The notes under the pieces: generated by a model
The model's database searches: none
The model's input: only the letters and a program-made list of their open reading frames with translations
Told to the model about the DNA's origin: nothing
Shown here: one piece after another, positions 29,968-42,107 of the stretch
Numbering within the stretch: position 1 is the first letter of the stretch
How the letters are laid out: each line of letters opens with the position of its first letter
Assembly: GCA_916610825.1 (NCBI GenBank)
Contig: OU744450.1
Coordinates: forward strand, 7,336,030 to 7,400,029
Reading direction: 5' to 3'
DNA: 64,000 nucleotides
DNA from: Haliclystus octoradiatus
Taxonomy: Eukaryota > Cnidaria > Staurozoa > Stauromedusae > Haliclystidae
Position numbers and translations under genes: made by a program

Positions 29968-30544
29968 GTAATTATCTATATTGAAGTTTAAATATTGAAC
30001 AAGCAATTCTATAGGAAAAGGATAGCGATGTTAGTTTACTAGTTTTTGATTAAATTATAAAGATAATATATACAATTGATCTTGAATATGCAAGCTGTGA
30101 AAAATGTGTCACAATAGAGCTTTTTTAAATCGGCCATGTTGGTGTTGCATAACAATACATCCCCCGGGGTCACAGTCGTTACCAAATACATCACCATGGT
30201 TATCAATATTTTCTTTAAATAATTCTCAAGGGAATCATTGGGAACCTGCGAAAGAGCTCTATCACCTAAATTCCTTCACGTTTTGTCATGTCAATGTAAT
30301 AGAAATACTTCTTCAAGAATGTAGTTACTGATTCTCTTCTGCTCGTAAGTCTCCCAGTCATGGGAAAGCACCTCTATTAATTCCCTTGTTTTTATCCGTT
30401 TAAGGTCTGATATACACTGAACACCCATTGATTGCTCTGCTATTCAATCTTCGCTGGATGCGTTGGTAAATAAAACATATATACTTATATTATGCCCTGT
30501 AAAATGCTGTTCATAAGATCTGTAGGCCTATAGTAATTAATTGA

Positions 30545-30772
30545 GACGATAGCACCCTATGGAAGATGCCCGTGTTACTCTTCTATTTCTAGATGAGTGA
30601 CTCCTTTCATTTAGAACGATGAATATGAATGCTAATTAATGATCTCAGCCGCGACACTGCAGATCAATTTTAACAGACATCATTTCAGATTGGCCTTGAT
30701 TATCAATGTGTCGACTGTCTAGGCTTACGCAATTCCCCTCTGGACCATTGCATCCGCCATATCAGATCTAAA
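30545..30772 (-). repeat. tRNA-derived SINE, 5'-truncated copy
   Basis: Body of the SINE family described at 35350-35724, on the minus strand and diverged: ATCTCAGCCGCGACACTGCA and the CACCCTATGGAAGATGCCCG tail are recognisable. The tRNA-like head is absent. Confidence 0.7.
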
Positions 30773-31145
30773 TTCCAGTTGCTTTGCTATCTGCTCTGTT
30801 CTATAACACCTACATTATCAATGTTGAATTTGTCGTCATGGCAAATCCCTGAGAAGGTTATGTAATTTATATATTCATGAACTATATTTCCATTTAAACA
30901 ATCATAGCATGACTGTGAAAAGATAATAGAAGGAATTCTCAGTAACGTCAATTAGTGAGGGTTCTCATTTTGCATTCGAAATGCCTTGTCATTTCTATAT
31001 TTAATTTGAAGGGGCTTGGACTCTTTTTAGTCTTGCTTCAGTGCATTTAATCAAGCTAGGATGTTGATATTCATCATGTCAGAAAGTTCCAAATAATTGT
31101 ACTTTGTTTTAGTTTACAGAAGGGTACACTATTATAATGTTTTAG

Positions 31146-31194
31146 ATTAATCTGCGAAATCTCCACGATGGCATCAAACAATGTCTACTGTCAT
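31146..31194 (+). CDS. coiled-coil host gene, exon
   Basis: 49 bases between TTTTAG and GTAAGC. With the two bases carried over from 29967 it encodes RLICEISTMASNNVYCH and leaves in phase 0. The perfect phase fit on both sides is the main support. Confidence 0.55.
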
Positions 31195-31934
31195 GTAAGC
31201 CAACCCAACCAAAAAGGAATACACAGGTATATATGATTTTAGCAGCCTTTTCTTACATGTATATACTAAAAACAGGATTACAGTTGAACTAGCTTACTTA
31301 ATATCAATATACAGTGAATAGTGGGACATTGATATTAAACGAGATAAAATATGAGAGTTTTGTTTAGGAAATCTAATATGGAATCCGGTTAGTCGTTCGA
31401 CATGGGATTTGTTTTCCGAGTGTTCAAAGTCGACATCTCACGAGGCTTTGCGAACGAGTCGACAGCAACACTCTAAACATTAAATTCATATCCACCAAAT
31501 TCTTATGAATTATTCTTGTTTATTATTTAAAAATAACACCACAAGTATTATGGTGTATGATAGCGAGTCTCTTTATAGGTATTGGAGGCCAGTGAAATCG
31601 TCAACGCGTGCAGTTTCGATTTGAACGTTTTAAATGCTTTCAAACGTAGAATTAGCTTTGAATTAGATTCTATTTTCAGCTATCATTCCAACATTAAAAC
31701 CAATAGCGTTTTAGAAAGTAAACATTGTGAATAAACATCTTTTGAGAATGCTAAACGTCTGTCTTTATCGGAAAATCTAACCCTCTGCGAGGGTCAAACC
31801 TTTCCGCCATTGCAGCAAAAGAAAGTTGTTGTCACAGCAACTAATGGAGTTCACTGGTTGGTTTTGAAACCCTGTACCACTTATGATTAGGAAATAAAAC
31901 GTGGATATTATTATCCGGGTGTTTGACACACTAC

Positions 31935-32312
31935 TATGAGGGGTGATTAGCTCACTTGGCTGAGCAGCCGAACTTCAGATCGGGTCATATCTGATCGACT
32001 GTGGTTCAAATCCCCCTGAGGTCAACTCAGCCTTGACTTTATCTGTAACATCAAATGACATCTACGGATGGCGAAGTTCAGAATGTAATAGTTCAGAAGG
32101 AATTGCATTGTGAGTAGCTGCAGCGCATCGTTGCGCATTGACAATCAATGCCTATCTGCCATGAAATCTGTTGAAATTGATCTGCAGTGTCGCGGCTGAG
32201 ATCTAAGGAGCGTTTAACATCATTGCTCATAGCGAAAATAGCCACTCATCTAGAAATAGAGGAGTGGTACTGGTGCCTTCGGTAGGGCGTCACCGTCCAT
32301 ATTACTTATTTT
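31935..32312 (+). repeat. tRNA-derived SINE, full length
   Basis: Flanked by the 9-base target duplication ACACACTAC (31926-31934 and 32313-32321). Its tRNA-like head has an A-box (TAGCTCACTTGG, 31948) and a B-box (GGTTCAAATCC, 32003). A body of about 300 bases ends GGTGCCTTCGGTAGGGCG. Lies in an intron of the coiled-coil gene. Confidence 0.9.
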
Positions 32313-32557
32313 ACACACTACCAACACCAAAACCATGGAAATGCAATGAAAGTGTCAAGAAAACACCATGGAAATGTATAAAAATGAAAATCACAATTAT
32401 TTTATAACATGAATACATCCATAGTCATGATATCAAAATATGAAAAAGCCATGAATTTTTCAAGGTTTTGGTGTCAGTAGTAACAGTATTGGAAGGTTAT
32501 CCTAAACAATCCACAATTGACTAGGATACTAAAATGCAATTTGTTTATTATCGATAG

Positions 32558-32803
32558 CTCGATGCATCTCTGATTATCAATAATGACAATGACAATAATG
32601 AATCATTGAGTGAGTCTATTACGTCAAATTCATCAATTTCAATCGCAAGCAATACCAAGCGCGAAGAATCAACTACTAAACTACTGCATCATCTTCAACA
32701 ACGTGTTAAGCAATTAAGAAGTGAAAATCAATCTTTGAAATGCTCTTCTGATATCGAAGCTGATGGAAATTCAAACAATTCTGTGGTCGATTCATTAAAT
32801 GGG
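32558..32803 (+). CDS. coiled-coil host gene, largest exon
   Basis: 246 bases (82 codons), acceptor TTATCGATAG and donor GTATGA, phase 0 at both ends. A serine/asparagine-rich acidic stretch (LDASLIINNDNDNNESLSES) precedes a predicted coiled coil (KLLHHLQQRVKQLRSENQSL) with leucines in heptad spacing. It resembles linker-plus-coil regions of golgin or centrosomal proteins, but no family can be named. Confidence 0.65.
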
Positions 32804-32889
32804 GTATGAGTTGCAACTTTGTGTACGTTTTTTTGTTAATACAAGAAGGAGTGTTGCTTGTTTAAAGAAAAAGGGTGTTGCCTATAAAT

Positions 32890-33230
32890 CAACTCACACA
32901 TTTTTCTTGCTTAGACTTTTTTCTTGAGATAAGAATTTTATTTTCTTGAAACAAGAAATTTTCTGATATATCTTTTCCAGAATAAGAATGAATTTCTTAT
33001 TTGAAGAACACCTAAATATAGAATTTCTTCCAGCCAGATGAGTACTACACAACCATTTTAGAAATAAGCATGTATTCTCTTGAAATAAGAGTGCAGTTTC
33101 TTAAAATAAGAATATAATAACTGAGTGTATGAATGTAAACATATAATTCTTTAATATGAAAATACTGTTTCTTGAAATGATTAAATATGTTTCTTGATTT
33201 ACTTTCTCGAAATATGAACATCTGAAGATT
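32890..33230. repeat. degenerate TTCTTGAAATAAGAA low-complexity stretch
   Basis: Intron sequence with many variants of TTCTTGAAATAAGAAT in both orientations; it looks like an old simple-repeat expansion. Confidence 0.5.
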
Positions 33231-33506
33231 ACATATTCATAGAAATTATATAGCTGATAAATCAAACTTAACCAAAATGCTACACAACTATAATAATGCT
33301 GGATTACCAGCTGATGAGTTTTATATATCCATATACGCATGCCACTGGTGTGTCATCGAGTGCTAGCATGAGTCCTTCAGTCGTGTATTCCAATTAAAAT
33401 GATATATCAATGTGCGTTTTTCAATTCTATAGAAATTAAACTATGTGTCTATAATTAATCATTAAAGTAGTTATTGATCGTTCATTGTTTGTGTTAATGC
33501 ATACAG

Positions 33507-33575
33507 TCAATTGTTCAAAATTCTGACGACATATTACCATTCGATCAAATTGGTTCACTAGAAAAGTCTCTCCAA
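33507..33575 (+). CDS. coiled-coil host gene, exon
   Basis: 69 bases (23 codons) between GCATACAG and GTAAGT, phase 0 at both ends, encoding SIVQNSDDILPFDQIGSLEK and SLQ. It begins the next helix, which continues in the exon at 34272. Confidence 0.62.
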
Positions 33576-34271
33576 GTAAGTTATAGATGCCACAACGAAT
33601 CCTTATATCTTCATTACCCATTTGCCATCATCATCCTCAAATAATGTTCTGTTTCATATTCTAGAAAAAAAAACATTACATTTAATATTTAACATTTATC
33701 CTGATTCAAGCCTAACGATGTTTTCGGTTTGATATTTTACTTTCGATATTTAACTTTCGTCATTTTTTGAAACAAGGATACACTATGGACAATGGAGGAC
33801 ATAATTTTGATTCGAGACAGTCTTGGTTAATTTAGTGATGATTCAATTGAGTACTGTTGTGTTGTCTTTTAACCTCATTTTGTCAGCATTATATATTTAG
33901 CAGTTATTGGTCGGTCGAAGGCGAGGTGGATATTGGCGGATAATGACCGAAGACATAAGCCTGAGATCAATAACTGTTTGTCAATCTTGAAATGATAATC
34001 ATGACATGAACTTTAATATAGCTAATGTATCAAAAGGGAAGTTATCCTTGGATGAATACTGGCATGTGTTTTACGATATGTGTTTTTGATCTGTTGACCG
34101 AGGACTATAAATATACATATCCGTTTATTAAATGTTTAATGGAATAGAAACCTGATCAATGTACAGTGGTCGTTTGACACATACATTGTATAGTAATTAT
34201 TTAGTTTTAAGATTGTTTTATCATTACCTCCTTAATTAATTAACATATTTCTACATTTGGACTCTATTCAG

Positions 34272-34367
34272 ATAGCCGAAGAGGAGTCTGCTAAAAATTT
34301 AGCATTGCTTGGTCAAAAGATGACAGAAATGACAAAGTTGCAAACCATGCTGACTCAAGCTACCAAG
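34272..34367 (+). CDS. coiled-coil host gene, exon
   Basis: 96 bases (32 codons) after ACTCTATTCAG, donor GTTAGA, phase 0 at both ends. Encodes IAEEESAKNLALLGQKMTEM and TKLQTMLTQATK, a clear heptad-repeat coiled coil. The neighbouring exons are in phase with it. Confidence 0.68.
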
Positions 34368-35349
34368 GTTAGAAAGAGGTTAGCTATGAGAAGAGCTTTT
34401 TAACTGTCAAAAATCGTAATAACGACATAGTAATAATAGTATAGATAGTCACATTATAGGAATGAGCCGTTCCTTTTTCCTCTAACATATTTGCTACCAA
34501 TAGAACGCCGCAAATCATAGTCAGACATAGCTAACAAAGGAACTTGTAAATAGGAAACATTACATTATAAAAAAATACTGCTTGTCCATAGCCCGTCGAA
34601 ACATCTTTTTCGGTTGCCAGTGAAGGTTGTGATGCAGTGATTGTTGAGCATACGTCTTTGATCTTTCCATGTGACCTAGAAAAGACACATGGCGTTGTTG
34701 AGCAATAGCGGATGCAGAATAGGAACGTTTGACGTCACGGTAGCTGACGGGGTAAATTATCCGTTTGACTCTAACGCTTCCAAAGCTGACAGACTTCTTC
34801 CACTTTTCAACTGTAGAATTTTCATTATTTAAACATTTTCATTAGATCCGAAACAGAGAAATAAACTTTGAGCGCATTTATAGTGCCCTAGTTTATATGT
34901 GATAAGTTACGTCTGGATTAATTACGTCATGCAAACTGATGCGTGTGCTGTTGTTTCAAAATCATTGGTGTTACTATTTCGCGGCCATGATTGTATTTCA
35001 ACAGGGTAATCTTTTGCTCTGATTTCGAGTAAATTCGTAATTTGTACCGTGGGTAGATCTTCACTCTTGTAAACTCTAATTATTACCATTTTCCCATTGA
35101 AAACCATTAAAAATAATGTTAATTCCCTTAATTTCAGACTATTTCCGATTTTGTTGTTTTCTGTTTCTGCCAGATCGCTCCCGGTTGGATTACTTATGTA
35201 AACATTGCCATACAGGGACGTGAATTGAAACATATACATTCATTGTTCTGTTTTCTTTTCAAATTTCAATTTCTCTCTTTTGAAACAAATGAAATTGTAA
35301 TGTCAATTATCGAAGTAAACTGCAGTGACATGCAATAGTTGACCCCAAA

Positions 35350-35724
35350 TTGGAGGATTAGCTCAGATGGCAGAGCAACCGAACTTCAGATCGGATCGGA
35401 TCATATCTGATCGACTGTGGTTCAAATCCCCATAAGGTCAACTCAGCCTTGACTTTATCTGAAACATCAAATGAGTACCATCTGAGGATGGCGGATGGAA
35501 TGATCCAGAGGGAATTGGATTGTGAGTAGCTGCGGTGCATCGTTGCGCATTGACAATCAAGACTTGTCTGCCATGAAATCTGTTGAAATTGATCTGCAGT
35601 GTCGCGGCTGAGATCAACAAAGAGCATTTAAAATCATTGCTCTCAGCGAAAAAAGCCACTCATCTAGTAAATAGAGAAGTGGTACGGGTGCCTTCGGTAG
35701 GGCGACATCGTCTACATTACTTTT
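35350..35724 (+). repeat. tRNA-derived SINE, full length
   Basis: Flanked by the 8-base target duplication ACCCCAAA (35342-35349 and 35725-35732). A-box TAGCTCAGATGG (35359) and B-box GGTTCAAATCC (35419). The body has AGTGTCGCGGCTGAGATCAA and ends GGTGCCTTCGGTAGGGCGAC plus a short ATTACTTTT tail. Lies in the last intron of the coiled-coil gene. Confidence 0.9.
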
Positions 35725-36657
35725 ACCCCAAACTCATCAAAAGAACCGACACCATTCCATTCATTTGGAATTTAATTTAAAAGGAGAAGATTGACCGGGG
35801 AACTTGGCGCGCCCAACTTGAATTTTTCATACCAAATTCAAAAACTCCTTTTGAAACAGAGTTGGCCTCGCCTTAATTCTATTGTTTTGAACGAAATAAT
35901 CAAAAACACGAGACAGGAAGAAATGTTGAAGCCGTAAACTCATGACAATCATTCAAGAATTGATGTTTTGACATCATTATTTATTCGATGCATAAATCAG
36001 ATTCGCATAGTTCTATTGAATTATCACATTAGTTTTCTTTTGGTATATTTATCCTGGGTTATATTTCCTGAAGTTGCCTTGTTAGCTGGCAAGTTTTTAT
36101 GGACCCGATCTTTGCATCAAAACAGGAAAAAGAAACACAAGGATTCGACTTCATAACGAAAATCAAAATGTTTTTGTTATCTCTTTCATGCAAATCAGCT
36201 TCTACCTTCAACGGGGATAAGGTTCTTGTTTGGTGTTACTTTCCGTTCAACATATCAATCTAACTGATCGAACGAAAACAGCTTCTGCATGTTATACTTT
36301 TTACGGTTTTGATACTTTTGATCACATAGTAAACAAAACGTTCTGGTGTAATCCTGAACGTGATAAAATAATGAAACCAAAATACATAACATAGCTAAGA
36401 AAACGAAACCAGACTTATGGTCATATACGCACGGCAACTTTTCTCAAAGCTTTGTTTGACCTGATGACGCACGAGTTGTTTGAGTGGGCAATGTTCCCCG
36501 GTCAGTACCTCCCTTCAAGAGAGAATACTAATCCTTGCATCCAGATGGAAACTTATGACTAGCAGAATTTAGAACAAAGTGAGCAGAGAAGGCCGATGCA
36601 GTTTCCAATCCTAAGTCGGGTATTAACTTGTTCCTCTTTTTTTAATCTTGTTTTAAG

Positions 36658-36759
36658 GAAAATATGAAATTGGAGCGTTCTTATACTACACTACAACAGC
36701 GTTATTTTGGCAATAGCAAGCCAATATTGATTGAAAAGATAGAGCCTTGTGATACATAA
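36658..36759 (+). CDS. coiled-coil host gene, last exon with stop
   Basis: 102 bases after a long T-rich tract and TTTTAAG. It encodes ENMKLERSYTTLQQRYFGNS and KPILIEKIEPCDT, then TAA. Phase 0 entry fits the exon at 34367, so the coil runs on as ..QATK/ENMKLERSY... AATAAA near 37053 could be the poly(A) signal. The exons found give about 220 residues; the N-terminus is missing. Confidence 0.62.
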   Translation, partial: ENMKLERSYTTLQQRYFGNSKPILIEKIEPCDT

Positions 36760-37411
36760 ATATATGAACTGTTGGAAGAATCTTGATGAAGTGGTGGCAT
36801 GGAATAGAACATATTCAATTATCGTAATGGGTGTTTATTTTCTAAATTACATTTTTGTACTTATACAGTACGTTATTCCTATGATATAAATTTGCAAATT
36901 GACTAAAAACAAAAGCAATTTGGTTGACTCAAAGATCTCGAATCTTTGATAATTATTTTGGCTTTTCAACGCTTCAATTTCAGTGTTGTTGCTCATGTAT
37001 AATTAAACATACGTTTATTTATAATATTATTTTCATTGATCACACTTAATGACAACAATAAAGGTCAAATCATTTTAATATATTATATTATATTTTAAGT
37101 TCTATAAATTTTTAAATAACGCTTAAATTATTCGCTTGTTGTAACATAATTGTGTATTTTATACTTTTGTAAATAATTATGTCAACCACTTCAAAATTGA
37201 CTTTTGTCCAATTTTCATCATCTTCTTGGGTTTCATTTATTGTTGTTCGGATACGATCTTCCTTCATTATACTGTGTGAGAAGAACAGCAAACCTCAATG
37301 ACTATTCAGCTCAACTCGGGATTGCTGTCAGAGTAGGTAGGGAAATCGAAGGCAAATTGAAATCTGCAATGTTTTGTTTTGAAAGAGTTTGGAAATAATT
37401 ATTATTAAATG
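36760..37411. other. 3' flank of the coiled-coil gene, no other feature
   Basis: AT-rich; the probable 3' UTR runs to about 37075. Short open frames here show no protein-like pattern. Confidence 0.45.
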
Positions 37412-37422
37412 AAAAAATGTAT

Positions 37423-37794
37423 AAAAAGTAATGTGGACGGTGTCGCCCTACCGAAGGCACCCGTACCATTCCTCTATTTCTAGAAGAGTGGCTCTTTTCG
37501 CTAAGAGCAATGATGTTAAACACTCCTTAGATCTCAGCCGCGACACTGCAGATCAATTTCAACAGATTTCATGGCAGATAGGCCTTGATTGTCAATGCGC
37601 AACGATGCGCCGCAGCTACTCACAATGCAATTCCTTCTGAACCATTCCATCCGCCATCCTTAGATGGTACTCATTTGATATTTCAGATAAAGTCAAGGCT
37701 GAGTTGACCTGAGGGGGATTTGAACCACACTCGATGAGATATGATACGATCTGAAGTTCGGTTGCTCTGCCAACTGAGCTAATCACCCCTCTCC
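37423..37794 (-). repeat. tRNA-derived SINE, full length, minus strand
   Basis: Flanked by the 11-base target duplication AAAAAATGTAT (37412-37422 and 37795-37805). B-box complement GGATTTGAACC at 37716 and A-box complement at about 37770. The two flanks are identical, which marks it as a fairly recent insertion. Confidence 0.92.
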
Positions 37795-37959
37795 AAAAAA
37801 TGTATGTGAATGAGATGATTAAATTGTATGACTTTTGCTCGATGTGAGAAAGACAGAAACAGCGACAGTGTTGTCAGTGATAAAAGATTCAGATTTGAAT
37901 AAGACATCATCAACGTTTTCAACATAACTGATGATCATTTTCTGTGGTAAATTATTTAT

Positions 37960-38790
37960 TAAGCCCCGGCCGAATCATCCAAAGGAAGCCAACATTTTCA
38001 CAACATTTTGATAAAATTTCGATCGCGATGTTGTAAAATTGCATGGCAAAATGCTGACTGGGGTGGCCAAATGAAGCCAGCATTTTCACAAAATTCGCAG
38101 CCGAAAAGAAATTTCTGAAAGGGGAAATCATCTTCGGAATCATTCGATTAAGATTTATATTTATTCAAATTATTCTGGTTCAATAATAGATCTTTCTGTT
38201 TTGTTGTCCTTCTTTGCTCTACATCGTGGGCAATTTTAAATTAAACTTCACTTCATTTTAATAACCAGTCTCCGAATCGTATATACTTTCTTTGTTACTT
38301 CAAAGGGTATGAATGCCGTAGTTGTGTCTTTCATTGCAAAAATATTAAATAAAATCACTTGAGAATTTCGAATAAAGAGCAAAAACTGCTACAGAAAATG
38401 ACAAATTATATTATAAAATTGTATTTTTCGACTCTATGAAATGACAAATCCAAATTTTCATGGCAAGACTTTCGCGCCAAGTTGCTGTCATTACGTGATC
38501 ATATAAAATCATTACGTAATCATTGACCAATATTAGAGACATTTTTTTCATTCTTTGAAATTCGATACGTCAAATCTTGTGAATATGCTGGCTGGTGTGT
38601 TGAAATGAAGCCAGCATTTTCACAACATCGAACGGAACAATAGAATGTTGACCAATTTTTTGATCATCGTCAAAGTGCCGGCCAACAAAATCCAGCACCG
38701 AAATTTGTTGAAATTTGTTGGCTGGGGTGGCCAAATGAAGCCAAACTTTTCACAACATTGTTGTTGTGAAAAAGCTTGCAAAATGTTGGC
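37960..38790. repeat. scattered MITE-like repeats (GAAGCCAGCATTTTCACAAC)
   Basis: The motif AAATGAAGCCARCATTTTCACAACAT occurs in variants at about 37985, 38075, 38605 and 38735, two of them next to GCTGGGGTGGCC. They look like pieces of one decayed element. The rest of the stretch shows nothing. Confidence 0.45.
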
Positions 38791-38969
38791 TTCACTGTTA
38801 AGTGTTTGTTCAATTGATTATACACAGCTTTTTCAATTAACTTTGACAGAAACCTTAGATTTGATATTTGTCTTAAATTTTTGAAGATCTCAAAATCATC
38901 TTTCAAGTTCTTTATTGTATGCTGTAGTATGACAGTTTTCAAGTCTCCGGGCATATAGCCTAGTGCCAA
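38790..38969 (-). pseudogene. short LINE reverse-transcriptase fragment
   Basis: One open stretch reads GYMPGDLKTVILQHTIKNL and then QISNLRFLSKLIEKAVYNQL. This equals the PxxLKxAxVxPLLKK..NYRPISNLPFLSKxxEKxVxxQL pattern of CR1-type reverse transcriptases. It is too short to place in a family and differs from LINE-1 and LINE-2. Confidence 0.65.
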
Positions 38970-39424
38970 GGATTTGTTGATGGCTAATAAAACACTTCTT
39001 CATGATGCATGCTGGCAATGGGTCAATTGAGCAGGCTTTGAGTGAAGAATTGCTGATAAGAATTCGTTCTTTCATAATTATATAGATAACATAGTGAAAT
39101 CACTGAAACTGGTAGTACAAAACTATTCAATGTTACATTGTACAGAAAGGTTCTCACTTGATGATGTGACAAGTTTACTACGAATATTATTTAATGGAAA
39201 GATCGAAAGAGAACAAAATTTTTTATAAACAATTACGAAATATGAAATGTATAAATTGAAGCCAACTATACTAACGAAGTAAACATTTTACTATTGTAAA
39301 AAATTAAAAATAAAACAACCAGGCAAAGAAGATCAGAGTCGGTAGACGTTTCGAAGTGTTTTTAAACAGTTCAAAGGATTTTATGGATGGAATAATATTG
39401 GTACCTATTTAGACGTATCTAAAA

Positions 39425-39830
39425 CAGCAGGTTTCTCCGGGCAACTTGAAATTCACATGAAATGTTCGTAAAAATAACATAAGTACTTTCCCGTTTCTTG
39501 TTTTAGTCAAATTTTATTGTGGAGCTCACAAGCAATGAATATATAAATCATTTCACGGTCAGAGCCCTCTCAATTCATACATTTTGTGTTTTCGTCATGC
39601 TTCTATGGATTCGCAAAAGCATGTGAGAACAACAAAAGCAAAGACCATGAAGCTCACATGCAGCATTTTCTCTAAATGATAAGAAGACTTTGACCATGAA
39701 TCATGAATTATAGATCGGATTTTTGAAGGGTTCATAATAAAATTTATTTGAAACAAGAAATAGGGAATTGTTCAGCATATTTTTATGGACACTTTTATGT
39801 GATTTTCAAGCTGCCCGGAGAAACCTGCTG
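39425..39830. mobile_element. 406-bp MITE with 40-bp inverted ends
   Basis: Ends are CAGCAGGTTTCTCCGGGCAA (left) and, inverted on the right, CAGCAGGTTTCTCCGGGCAG, continuing with CTTGAAAWTCACATRAAA. No coding content. A target duplication was not found. Confidence 0.75.
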
Positions 39831-39972
39831 TTTCAGTTCTGGGGCGCTCGGTGTAATTGTGTTCAGTTCAAATCTTCTGTACATTGAAATATTATAGAGC
39901 TATTTCACAGATTCCCAATGAGTCCTTCGAGAATTATCCGAAAAAAAGATTGATAATTCTGGTGGTGTATTT

Positions 39973-42000
39973 TAAAGTGGGAATAAACCCCCAGACTATC
40001 TTTAGATATATAGTAGAACCCGACGTGAAAAAAACAATGGCGTAAATTTTTTTTCGATCTGGAAATTATTTCTTGTTGAAAAATGCCTTCAAAGTGGTGT
40101 TTTGACCCAAATGTCGCTGAGGAAAAAAGGGGATTGGATCTAGGTTTATGACGACAAAGTCACAAGTCGTGTGGTTTTTCTAATAGACTTTAGATCGGAT
40201 TAATCACGCGATGTTACGTTTGAGATGGCGTAGCTCTGTAACGGCAATCTATTTTTCTCTCCCACAAAACTGAGGTAAGGAAGAACATATAAACTCAATA
40301 GTAGCAAAATTCCAGATGATTTAATGATTTTAAAGTTCACGAATTTGAAGAAAATAAAAATCAGAAAATATTTCATTCGTAGCGCGCGTTATACAGATTA
40401 TATTTTGACATATCATTCTCACACATATTTAACACATATCAAAAGATTCTCTGGTGACCACAAAAGCTAGCTAAGTAGAATTTATTGTTGTAAGCATATG
40501 TCTGCACTGAAAATGGAGTGTTCTTTTGAGGGTAAAAATCATAATGTATGGTGGGAAACGCTATTAAGAACACCATAACCGTCGGTTTTATAGTCCTCTT
40601 TTCACAGAAGTGAAATCTGTCCATCTGATTTCTCGTCTCTGTAGAAAGGTATTTTGTGCAAAGTAACTTCTGCACTGTATTACTGCATCCTATAAACTAC
40701 AGATTGTGACGACATGATGCTAACATGTTCTACTTTCTAGCCGAAGGAATGAATACTAGATTGGTAAAATAATTTTGTGGCGTATGTAAAATAAGGAACG
40801 AGACTTCACATTGCAAAACCCTAATTTTGTTAATCATATAACTTTGATAGAGAGGATAATAATTTATGCAATGAAGATATACCGCAAAACCGACAAATGA
40901 TAGAATCTGCATTACTGTAGTTCTACTCTAGTATACGGCTGTAAACTTGAATAAGAACGTCCGAGCCCCCTATCATGTTTGTACTATTATCCGATATTTT
41001 ATAGAATTTTATAGTGTAATGTACTGAAGAATTCTCAATCGTTTTTTAAATATTAAATGCTTGGTGAATTAATGATGAACACTTTGTTAGACTATTGAGT
41101 ATAATATATCTATATATACAGTCGTATAAACTATACGATTACATGGTTTAAGTTTTACTAGGCAAACATCAATTTCAAACTTAAACGTTGAAATGATAAT
41201 TGAAGAATGTCTATTTAATGTTTTAGTAATACTTAATTAAATCCGAAAAAGTACAATTAATACTTTGCAGTACCAACTATCTCGAGGAAACGTCGTCTGT
41301 GCATGCCCTTGCAAATCAAGTCAGTTTACATTCACATTTAGATCATGGAAAGGATATCCTGTAGAAATATTTACTCAAGAACAACTTGCAGATCATAGAG
41401 TTAAAAATAGTTAAAACTTATATAGCGTAAGATCAAGCTATTCTGAAGGGTACGTGTCTACTAATTAAGAGTTGAGAAGTACTGCGGTCACACAGAATAC
41501 GTAACTAATATTTGTCACTAGACTGGTCACAAAAGAGCAGTCGCACCGCCTGACATTTGTGTTAATCCGCAATCTATATCAGATTCATCGCGCTTAATGA
41601 CGCTACGAGAAATTATTTCGACCGAGCGTTTCAATAGATTTTATTCTGCTCCTGAAATCACAAATTGCATCTTTTTTGCGTAATTCGCGAGTTTATATGT
41701 TTGTTCATGGCTCAGCCTTGTCAGAAATTTTTTTTGCGTGACTTCTCGGAGCTAGGTCACCTCAAAGATTACGTCGCGTTATCAGCCCACTCTTGAGTCT
41801 GTTAGACAAACCGCACGACTTGTGACTTTGTCGTCATAAAGCTAGATCCAATCCCTTTTTTTTCTCAGCGACATTTTGAAGGCACTTTTCACCAAGAAAT
41901 AATTTCCAGATCGAAAGAAAAATTACGCCATTGTTTTTCTCACGTCGGGTTCTACTACATATGTAAAGATAGTCTGGGGGTTTATTCCCACTTCAAAAAG
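39973..42000. mobile_element. long-inverted-repeat (fold-back) element
   Basis: The left arm (39973 to about 40188) and right arm (about 41806-42000) are inverted copies with few differences, e.g. GTGGGAATAAACCCCCAGAC at the outer side and ACGACAAAGTCACAAGTCGT at the inner side. Weaker inverted similarity continues inward (GATATYCGCG../GTTTGAGGTGRCGTAGCTC-like). The centre of about 1.6 kb is AT-rich without a coding frame. Confidence 0.78.
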
Positions 42001-42107
42001 ACCTTGACCTCAGGATGTGTTGCTATTCCACACAAACATGGCTGATGTGAAAAAGGTTCCATTGTTCTGTAAGCCTCCCAGTTAGATTTGACAAGTGGCT
42101 TACACTC

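Noticed and set aside
31939-32015. possible tRNA gene
   Set aside because: A and B boxes are present but the cloverleaf is poor, the sequence continues into a 300-base body, and other copies have target duplications: it is a SINE head.
35358-35780. several overlapping 60-90-codon frames on both strands
   Set aside because: All fall in the tRNA-derived SINE and arise from its sequence.
36760-37200. possible further host exons downstream of the coiled-coil gene
   Set aside because: The last exon ends in an in-phase stop and nothing downstream has acceptor-donor pairs with an open frame.
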